Of a stretch of 19,273 bases of DNA, positions 14,432 through 19,273 are shown in pieces (position 1 is the first letter of the stretch; every line of letters begins with the position of its first letter). Source of the stretch: JBGPOS01 sp041488155 (GTDB lineage Bacteria > Chloroflexota > Dehalococcoidia > Tepidiformales > Tepidiformaceae); contig JBGPOS010000071.1 of assembly GCA_041488155.1 (NCBI GenBank), forward strand, positions 1 through 19,273. Direction: 5' to 3'. The position numbers and the translations under genes are program-made. The notes under the pieces were generated by a model that saw only the letters and a program-made list of their open reading frames with translations, had not been told where the DNA came from and did not search any database.

Positions 14432-14592
14432 CCGGGGAGAGCCGACTCTCCGGCTGGTGACACCGCAGCATCGACATCGGAAACGCCAGCCAGTCCCGCG
14501 CAATCGGTACACGGGCGTCGACTGATGCGGTGCGTGGCCACGTCCGCCACCCACTCGTGGCGTGAGTGAATCGAGAGAGGAACGGCACTCAT
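14395..14592 (-). CDS. Tiny Cys/His protein coupled to the HVHRW gene, 65 residues
   Basis: The ATG at 14592 overlaps the TGA of the upstream HVHRW gene (ATGA), and GGAGGGCGAGC precedes it directly, so translation is well supported. H9-x2-H12 and C28-x2-C31 (SIHSRHEWV ... RRPCTDCAG) could bind zinc. The C-terminal half is low in structure. Its 3' end overlaps the longest GH13 start by 37 bases, or stops 33 bases before the start at 14362. No family is recognised; a chance frame carrying a good ribosome site is the alternative. Confidence 0.45.
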   Translation of the reverse strand: MSAVPLSIHSRHEWVADVATHRISRRPCTDCAGLAGVSDVDAAVSPAGESALPGWASTDRLLSTS

Positions 14593-14828
14593 GCTCGCCC
14601 TCCAGTTCGCAGGCTAGACGGGACGTGCCAGCCGCCGGATCGCAGGATGAGAGCCCGATCACCACCCCAACCATTCTGGAAAGCCCGTACCGTGCCACAC
14701 CGACACGAGCCCGCCGACTGAGGACCATCCTGTTCGTCGATACGCCAGCGATGAACATGGCTCGCCGGCGTACCGGAATCGCCCGGGCTGCACGAGTCAA
14801 CGAGAACTATAGGCGGGCATGACGGCAT
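14589..14828 (-). CDS. Tiny zinc-binding protein, HVHRW family, copy 2
   Basis: 79 residues. The ATG at 14828 follows TGGAGG by five bases. H24 and H26 (SHVHRWRIDEQ) and C42 and C44 (GSCRCGTVRAF) match the ligand pattern of the 59-residue protein at 7967-8146, with HVHRW identical and the same G-x-C-x-C-G-x2-R-x-F ending. The remaining N- and C-terminal residues differ between the two. It is the first of a run of minus-strand genes leading into the GH13 gene, joined to the next by an ATGA overlap. Function unknown; a small zinc ribbon contacting nucleic acid or another protein is inferred. Confidence 0.65.
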   Translation of the reverse strand: MPSCPPIVLVDSCSPGDSGTPASHVHRWRIDEQDGPQSAGSCRCGTVRAFQNGWGGDRALILRSGGWHVPSSLRTGGRA

Positions 14829-14973
14829 TGGAACCTCCAGGGACCAGGGTGGCGGATCGGCGCGAGGCCGTGGCGCCGGGGGAACGTTGGACTGTTTGTC
14901 CGGTCAGGTTGAGCGCGTCAGAGGCGCGTTCGGCCCAAGAATGGCCCGCAGAATCGCGACAAATCCGGAGACG

Positions 14974-15153
14974 TTACTCAGGTCGTCGTGCCCGAGCTCG
15001 CCGAACGGCAAGGGAGCGCTGCTGGTCATAGCACGAGGCGCAGTAGTTGCGGGAGAGCGAGACCACCGTTGCCCGTCGTCCGCAGCCCGTGGCGCAACGC
15101 CGCCGGGTGTCGTGGTCAATCTGGTGGGAGCTGGGTGACCGAAGTGCGTTCAA
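14974..15153 (-). CDS. Tiny zinc-finger protein, 59 residues
   Basis: C20-x3-C24 (RRRCATGCGRRATV) and C38-x2-C41 (RNYCASCYDQQRSLAV) form a classic two-knuckle zinc ribbon, ending in an Arg-rich helix (RRARARRPE). The pattern and the DQQRSLA helix argue strongly for a real protein. The start is uncertain: the frame opens after a TAA about 33 bases upstream, and the only usual start codon before the first Cys is TTG at 15153, with no ribosome site. A 14-base palindrome lies 41 bases upstream. It precedes the HVHRW gene on the same strand by 145 bases. Confidence 0.5.
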   Translation of the reverse strand: MNALRSPSSHQIDHDTRRRCATGCGRRATVVSLSRNYCASCYDQQRSLAVRRARARRPE

Positions 15154-15529
15154 CCGGAAACGCCCAGTTCTGGTGGAGAAGTGTTAGCTCCGGCCGGGAC
15201 GTCCCGGAGGGCTGGGGATACCTTCTTCATCTGGTGGGCTCCTCGAAGGCGACCGGCCCCACGACTCTGCTGCTCATTGTTGCCATGGAAGAATGGTATC
15301 ACGCCCCGCGATGATCAAGCATTCCATTACAGCATGAGGAGAGGTGACGCGGACGCGCAGCCGCCTGTCCTCTTCGATCGCTTCGGAGACCCCACATGAC
15401 GAATTCGCCTTACTTCTTGCAGCGCTGCGGTTCCGAGTGCTGGCTGCTGCCTCGTTGTGCGGGATGAGGTGGAATTTCGCAGCCGAGAGAGTTCGCCGCT
15501 TTCGCCCACTTCGGGAGGAGCCTTGCCTG
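15154..15529. other. Divergent intergenic stretch without a recognised gene
   Basis: It lies between the minus-strand zinc-finger gene and the plus-strand PHP gene. I see a 14-base palindrome (15194-15207) and an imperfect inverted repeat (GAATG near 15293 with CATTC near 15322). A short frame beginning with ATG near 15334 is only 21 codons. No protein motif is recognised. Confidence 0.4.
15194..15207. promoter_or_regulatory. Perfect 14-base palindrome CCGGGACGTCCCGG
   Basis: Fully self-complementary and extended by a second nested arm pair (CTCCGG/CCGGAG). It lies 41 bases upstream of the zinc-finger gene start and in the divergent region shared with the PHP gene, where an operator would be expected. 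In GC-rich DNA such palindromes also occur by chance. Confidence 0.3.
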
Positions 15530-15535
15530 TAGCAT
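15530..15535 (+). promoter_or_regulatory. -10 element of a leaderless promoter (TAGCAT) for the PHP gene
   Basis: TAGCAT ends seven bases before the GTG at 15543, with no ribosome site at a usable distance from the GTG; GGGAGGAG at 15513-15520 is more than 20 bases away. Confidence 0.5.
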
Positions 15536-15542
15536 CGCCACG

Positions 15543-16274
15543 GTGAGCTTCGCCTGGGACCTCCATGTCCACACCCGGACCGGTTCGGCGGACAGCAGAA
15601 TCGCAGCCCACGAAGTGCGAGACAGTGCTGGCCTGCAGGGAATCGTACTGGCCGAGCACGAACGGCGATGGCCCACCGGCGACCTGGAGCTTCACGGCGG
15701 GGGCGGCCCCTCCCTCGTTAGCGCGCGTGAGTGCGAAACCCCGTACGGACACATCGTCGTGATCGGTGTGGCCGACGAGGCGCTGGCGGCTATCCGGAGC
15801 GTGGAAGAGTTGCGGCTGGTGGTGGACGCGCGGCACGGGGCGATGATCCTGGCGCACCCTTTCCGGCACTTCCCCAGCTCATGGAACCTTCTCTTCCCTC
15901 AAAGCCAGGACCACTGGGGCGCAGTAGCGCTCGCCGAGTGGCCGCCGGAACGGCTAGCCGAACATCCGGTGTTCGGGCTGGTTGATGCGATCGAGGTCTT
16001 GAACAGTGGCTGCACCCCAGCGCAGAACGCGCTCGCGGAGGGAGTCGCAAACGTCCGCCGGTTGCCCAGGATCGGGGCGAGCGACGCCCACGACAGGTCG
16101 TTCATCGGCTACTTCGCCACGGCATTCGAAGCCACGATCCGGGGCGACCAGGACCTTGTCGCTGCCCTGCGCTCTGGCCTCGGCGAGCCGGTCGTCCGTG
16201 CGGCCGACGGAACCTTCGAGCCTGCGGACGCCGTCTTCCTGGAAGGAGCGACTTCGGCCCGCCGACGACGATGA
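15543..16274 (+). CDS. PHP-domain metal-dependent phosphoesterase
   Basis: 243 residues. PHP motifs appear in order: DLHVHT with H8 and H10, AEHE around H39 (where TDHD is more usual), ECE near 63-65, LAHPFRHF with H105, and GASDAHD with D181 and H183. These residues build the trinuclear metal site that hydrolyses phosphoesters. Length fits stand-alone PHP proteins rather than polymerase-linked forms. The GTG start is supported by TAGCAT seven bases upstream (leaderless). The lipoprotein gene begins 82 bases after the stop on the same strand. The substrate is unknown; nucleotide or small-molecule phosphates are usual for the family. Confidence 0.85.
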   Translation: MSFAWDLHVHTRTGSADSRIAAHEVRDSAGLQGIVLAEHERRWPTGDLELHGGGGPSLVSARECETPYGHIVVIGVADEALAAIRSVEELRLVVDARHGAMILAHPFRHFPSSWNLLFPQSQDHWGAVALAEWPPERLAEHPVFGLVDAIEVLNSGCTPAQNALAEGVANVRRLPRIGASDAHDRSFIGYFATAFEATIRGDQDLVAALRSGLGEPVVRAADGTFEPADAVFLEGATSARRRR

Positions 16275-16356
16275 TCCGGGCGAACGGCGCGCCGAGGACC
16301 GACCACCAGTCCGCGACACTGGCGCGACGGTGAGCCATTCTGGGTTCGTGCTCCCC

Positions 16357-17637
16357 GTGAGGTTCCTGCCAGGTTTGGTGAGCGTGCTGGTCGCCGCGCT
16401 CGTCTTCGCGGCCGCCTGTTCGAGCAAGCAGACCGAGGAACAGGGCACCGCGGCTCCTGCCACCGCGACGGCCGCGGCTCCTACCGCCGCCCTGTCGCGT
16501 ACTGCGCCTGCCGTGCCGGCCGTACCCGCGGACTACGCGGTGATGTACCAGTCTCTCAGTCAGGCGCTCGATAGCTGGCAGAAGCAGCTGGGCGCCCCAC
16601 AGCCTTCAGGCGCGACGCCAGTCTTCGGTGCCCACCTCCTTGTCGCGAACGGCAACCGCGGTACGGCGCTCCTGGCCCCGGGAACCGTGCAGGTGGTGGA
16701 TGCCTCGCTCGACAGCTTCAAAAAGCTCGGTGTGCGTGGAGTCACGATCAGTATCAGCTTCCCGCTGTTGAACGCGGACCAGCCGAACGCTGCCGACTAC
16801 CTCGCCTTCTACACGACCGTCGCCCAGCACGTCCGCGCCCGAGGATTGACGCTCGCGGTCGAGCAGCACATCGCGTTCTCGGGCACAGTCTTTTCGAGCA
16901 TCCAGTTCGACTACTCGAAGCTCCCGTTCGACCAGTTCGTCGCCCTGTTCCAGGAGATGTCGCGGAAGATCATCGACCGCCTCCACCCGGACTTCCTCAC
17001 CCTGCTTTCGGAGCCCGACACCTTCGCGAAGCTGACGGGCTATCGCGAAGCTTCGACGCCGCAGGGAGCGGCAGCGATGATTGGCCGCGTCGTCCAGGGC
17101 CTCGACCGCGGCCAGACGAAGGTCGGGGCAGGCGCGGGGTCGTGGCTGACGAACGCCCCTGACTACGACACCGCCTTCGTCCGGCTCGGACTGGACTACA
17201 TCGACCTCCACATCTACCCGGTGACCGACGCGACGATCGCTACCGCCCAGCGCGTCGTCGATGTGGCCAAGGCCGCGGGGAAGCCGGTCGTCCTCGACGA
17301 GGCCTGGCTGTTCAAGATTGGGCCCGGTGAGCGTGCAGACACCGCGTTCGACCAGTCGACAGAAGCGTTTCGCCGCGACACCTTCAGCTTCTGGTCGCCG
17401 CTCGACGCTCGATTCTTCGGCCTTGTCGCCCAGTTTGCCCGTGCGAACGGCATCGCCTACGTGTCGCCGTTCTGGACCACCCTGTTCTGGGGAAACGTGG
17501 ACTACAGCGCGGCCACCAAAGACCTCCCCTACGCCCGGCTGGAGCAGATGGCCAACCAGGCCGCGACGCGAGCGCTCACGGAAGGCACGTTCACGCCGAC
17601 CGGGGAAGCCTACGGCGCCGCCATCCGGGGGAAGTAG
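16357..17637 (+). CDS. Lipoprotein with probable TIM-barrel glycosidase domain
   Basis: 426 residues from the GTG at 16357, chosen because it gives a compact signal peptide (VRFLPGLVSVLVAALVF, then AAAC with Cys21); GTGs at 16348 and 16330 are alternatives and no ribosome site decides. A Thr/Ala/Pro tether (about 26-50) leads to a (beta/alpha)8-like domain: LGVRGVTISISFPLL, ARGLTLAVEQHI, FLTLLSEPDTF with E219, YIDLHIYPV and KPVVLDEAWLFK with E315. The two Glu, on strands of the right order, recall the acid/base and nucleophile of clan A glycosidases (GH5/GH53-like). It would act outside the cell, tethered to the membrane. The specific family and substrate are not recognised. Convergent with the SDR gene (24-base gap). 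Confidence 0.75.
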   Translation: MRFLPGLVSVLVAALVFAAACSSKQTEEQGTAAPATATAAAPTAALSRTAPAVPAVPADYAVMYQSLSQALDSWQKQLGAPQPSGATPVFGAHLLVANGNRGTALLAPGTVQVVDASLDSFKKLGVRGVTISISFPLLNADQPNAADYLAFYTTVAQHVRARGLTLAVEQHIAFSGTVFSSIQFDYSKLPFDQFVALFQEMSRKIIDRLHPDFLTLLSEPDTFAKLTGYREASTPQGAAAMIGRVVQGLDRGQTKVGAGAGSWLTNAPDYDTAFVRLGLDYIDLHIYPVTDATIATAQRVVDVAKAAGKPVVLDEAWLFKIGPGERADTAFDQSTEAFRRDTFSFWSPLDARFFGLVAQFARANGIAYVSPFWTTLFWGNVDYSAATKDLPYARLEQMANQAATRALTEGTFTPTGEAYGAAIRGK

Positions 17638-17661
17638 CGGACCGGGCGAGTCACGATCGGG

Positions 17662-18462
17662 TTAGTAGTGGATTGCGCGACCCAGACCGCCGCCAGCCGC
17701 AATCGCGTCGCCGTTGACCGCCAACGATTTCGGTGAGGCGAGGAAGGCGACGACGTAGGCGATCTCTTCGGCAGAGATGATCCTGCGCGCGGAGTTGCCC
17801 TGGGCCATCTGGGCTTCGACCTCGTCCGGCGTAACGCCGGTGGCGCGGGCACGGGCGGCGATCACCTCGGCCGTCCGTTCCGTCCGCGTCAGCCCGGGGT
17901 GGACGACGGTGACGTTGATGCCTTGCGGGCCGAGCTCGTCGGCGAGGTTCTTGGTGAGCGCGGCGACGGCGACGTTGCGCATGCTGCCAATGGTCGAGCC
18001 CGACTGGCGGGCCGCGAGGCCGCTGATGTTGATGATCCGGCCCCAGCCGGCGGCGATCATGTGGGGGGCAACCTCGCGAGCGCAGCGCAGGTAGCCCATG
18101 ACTTTCACGTTCATGTCGTCCCAGAAGAGTTCGTCTGTAATAGAGGCGAGGTTGGGGACGGGGGCCTGGCCACCGGCTTTGGCAGCGCAATTCACGAGGA
18201 TGTCGACCCCACCGAGCCCCTCGACAGCCCGCGCGACCATGTCTCGGACCGAGGCGTCGTTGCCCGTGTCGGCCACGATCGCCAACACGCGCCGGCCGGA
18301 CTCCGATGCGAGTTCCTTCGCCGTCGCCTGGAGCGCCTCTTGCCCGCGAGCCACCACGGCGACATCGACGCCTTCAGCGAGGAGCTGGCGCGCGGTCGCC
18401 TTGCCGATGCCACGGCTCCCGCCGGTGACGATGGCCCGCTTACCGGTCAGTTCGAGGTCCAT
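17662..18462 (-). CDS. SDR-family oxidoreductase with altered active site
   Basis: 266 residues from the ATG at 18462, which AAGGAGG precedes by six bases. TGGSRGIG (13-20) binds NAD(P), NCAAKAG (91-97) is the usual NAG-type motif, and NISGLAARQ holds Ser147. The expected catalytic YxxxK is absent: by alignment on the following AVAALTKNLADELG, the Tyr and Lys positions fall on G159 and N163 in the segment IGSMRNVA. HPGLTRTE and a C-terminal NGDAIAAGGG are normal. Length is typical. The protein may be a non-catalytic or unusual SDR, and the subgroup with 'S(I/M)RNVAVAA' seems a natural one. Two copies of a 63-base repeat lie upstream, between it and the cyclase gene. Confidence 0.85.
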   Translation of the reverse strand: MDLELTGKRAIVTGGSRGIGKATARQLLAEGVDVAVVARGQEALQATAKELASESGRRVLAIVADTGNDASVRDMVARAVEGLGGVDILVNCAAKAGGQAPVPNLASITDELFWDDMNVKVMGYLRCAREVAPHMIAAGWGRIINISGLAARQSGSTIGSMRNVAVAALTKNLADELGPQGINVTVVHPGLTRTERTAEVIAARARATGVTPDEVEAQMAQGNSARRIISAEEIAYVVAFLASPKSLAVNGDAIAAGGGLGRAIHY

Positions 18463-18489
18463 CTGTTCCTCCTTGGGGCGACCCGCGCC

Positions 18490-18552
18490 CTGGTAGCCGC
18501 GGCCCACCGGGGCCCCTGGATGGGCTCCGACGCCCCGAGCTTGGCCCTCACC
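18490..18552. repeat. 63-base dispersed repeat, copy A
   Basis: Begins CTGGTAGCCGCGGCCC and ends TTGGCCCTCACC. Aligned without gaps to copies B and C; its first 50 bases match copy C at 41. It contains a GGCCC/GGGCC hairpin. It sits between the SDR start and the cyclase stop. Confidence 0.7.
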
Positions 18553-18573
18553 GAGCCCTCTCGCGAGGCGATC

Positions 18574-18636
18574 CTGGTAGCCGCGGCCGTCTCTGGCCGC
18601 TGCATGGCCCCAGTCGCCCCGCGTTTGGCCCTCACC
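18574..18636. repeat. 63-base dispersed repeat, copy B
   Basis: Same ends as copy A and offset from it by 84 bases (28 codons). Its first 50 bases match copy C at 45. It carries the hairpin GCGGCC, GTCTCT, GGCCGC. Read on the minus strand, copies A and B are open in one phase. Confidence 0.75.
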
Positions 18637-18640
18637 CCGG

Positions 18641-18666
18641 CCCTCTCCCGCTGCGGCGGGCGAGGG
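18641..18666 (-). terminator. Long GC hairpin just after the cyclase stop
   Basis: Arms CCCTCTCCCGC (18641-18651) and GCGGGCGAGGG (18656-18666) pair with one mismatch around TGCG, starting eight bases after the cyclase stop. It resembles the CCCTCTCCC/GGGAGAGGG dispersed hairpins of GC-rich genomes. It could end or stabilise the cyclase message; no T-run is present. Confidence 0.5.
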
Positions 18667-18674
18667 GGTGTCCC

Positions 18675-19273
18675 TTAAGTTCCCACGACGACTTCGTACA
18701 CCCTGTGCGTCCCCGCCAGCCCCTTCAGCACCACCTCGCGACCTTCGTCGAAGGTGAAGGCGCCGCTCGCTGCGACGAGGTCGCGCAGCAGCGACGACAC
18801 GAGGATCTGCCCGCCTCCGGCCAGCGCTCCTATACGCGAAGCCAGGTTCACGTCCTTGCCGAAGAAGTCATCGCCTTCGCGGACTACCTCGCCGGTATGG
18901 AGGCCGATCCGGACGCGAACCCCGGTAGCCGCGGCCGTCTCTGGCCGCTGCATGGGCTCAGACGCCCCGAGTTCAGCCTGGATCGCTATCGCGCATGCGA
19001 GCGCCTTTCGCGCGCTCGCAAACGCCAGCATGAAGCCGTCGCCCATGGACTTGACTTCGAAGCCGCCGTGGGCCTTGAGGTGCTTGCGGATGAGGGCGTT
19101 GTGGGCGCGCAGGACTTCCATCCACCTCGAGTCGCCGAGCTGCTCGTTGAGCGGCGTTGAGCCCTCGATGTCGGAGAAAAGGAGGGTGACCGTGCCGTCG
19201 GGGGCGGCCTGGCGGCGGAGGTCGGGGTGCTCGGTCTGGACGGCCGTGGCGACGCGGTCGATGGAAGTGGAGA
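18675..19273 (-). CDS. Class III adenylate/guanylate cyclase domain, 5' end missing
   Basis: About 199 residues are present and the frame is open through the right edge. VTLLFSDIEGSTPLNEQ carries the first metal Asp, VKSMGDGFMLAF the second, and VRIGLHTGEV, GKDVNLASRIGAL (the catalytic Asn and Arg) and a closing GLAGTHRVYEVV complete the domain. It should make cAMP (or cGMP) from ATP (or GTP) as a dimer in the cytoplasm; substrate choice cannot be read securely here. Upstream residues probably belong to a linker from another domain outside the window. An in-frame copy of the 63-base repeat encodes a GASEPMQRPETAAATG segment in the loop before VRIGLHTG. All core catalytic residues are kept. 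Confidence 0.85.
   Translation of the reverse strand, partial: STSIDRVATAVQTEHPDLRRQAAPDGTVTLLFSDIEGSTPLNEQLGDSRWMEVLRAHNALIRKHLKAHGGFEVKSMGDGFMLAFASARKALACAIAIQAELGASEPMQRPETAAATGVRVRIGLHTGEVVREGDDFFGKDVNLASRIGALAGGGQILVSSLLRDLVAASGAFTFDEGREVVLKGLAGTHRVYEVVVGT
18922..18984. repeat. 63-base dispersed repeat, copy C, inside the cyclase gene
   Basis: The first 50 bases match intergenic copy B at 45 positions and copy A at 41; the last 13 bases do not match. It lies wholly inside the cyclase reading frame and keeps the frame open. Confidence 0.75.

Noticed and set aside
14432..14800. N-terminal extension of the GH13 gene to 14800
   Set aside because: The extra 123 residues are Arg-rich, match no GH13 part and overlap two tiny genes with good ribosome sites in another frame.
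1..19273. CRISPR arrays, insertion sequences with transposase, rRNA genes
   Set aside because: No regularly spaced repeats, no transposase motifs and no rRNA-like stretches were seen on either strand.

Overview
This is a GC-rich bacterial chromosome segment, most likely from the Chloroflexota (a Dehalococcoidia-like lineage). That guess rests on secreted proteins with Thr/Pro-rich linkers, a Flp/Tad pilus locus, an F420-type nitroreductase relic, a PAC2-family protein and several promoters that look leaderless (TANNNT seven bases before the start codon). An actinobacterial origin cannot be excluded without a database search. Both window edges cut genes: cpaB on the left and a class III nucleotide cyclase on the right.

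Left part (1-4117): minus-strand cpaB (partial) and tadG of a Flp/Tad pilus locus, separated by a gene-free stretch with two strong hairpins. A solitary plus-strand gene follows whose HYT motif suggests an ADP-ribosyltransferase-like fold. Next comes a tight three-gene minus-strand operon encoding a secreted Thr-rich beta-domain protein, a 53-residue basic protein and a lipoprotein.

Middle part (4224-11942): a minus-strand group comprises a RAMA/DUF4357-like protein with a zinc knuckle, a Cys/His-rich protein and an unrecognised 350-residue protein. The leader of the second gene holds repeated GGTAGG/CCTACC elements that could form competing RNA hairpins over its ribosome binding site. Beyond it lie a decayed deazaflavin nitroreductase (lost start codon plus a one-base frameshift), a RibD-C reductase, several tiny zinc-binding proteins, a PAC2 protein, a membrane-anchored DUF4352-like protein, a small membrane protein and an Mrp/ApbC-type P-loop ATPase.

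Right part (11943-19273): a gene-poor stretch carries only the 5' half of a tRNA-Arg(CCT). A GH13 branching-enzyme-like glucanotransferase follows, preceded by two overlapping tiny genes and a third tiny zinc-finger gene. The rest is a PHP-domain phosphoesterase, a lipoprotein with a probable TIM-barrel glycosidase domain, an SDR oxidoreductase lacking the usual YxxxK, and the cyclase. A 63-base repeat occurs twice between the cyclase and the SDR gene and a third time in frame inside the cyclase coding sequence.

The genes do not form one pathway. The most unusual items are the possible RNA switch (5666-5716), the in-frame repeat insertion in the cyclase, the half tRNA, and the density of tiny Cys/His-rich proteins.
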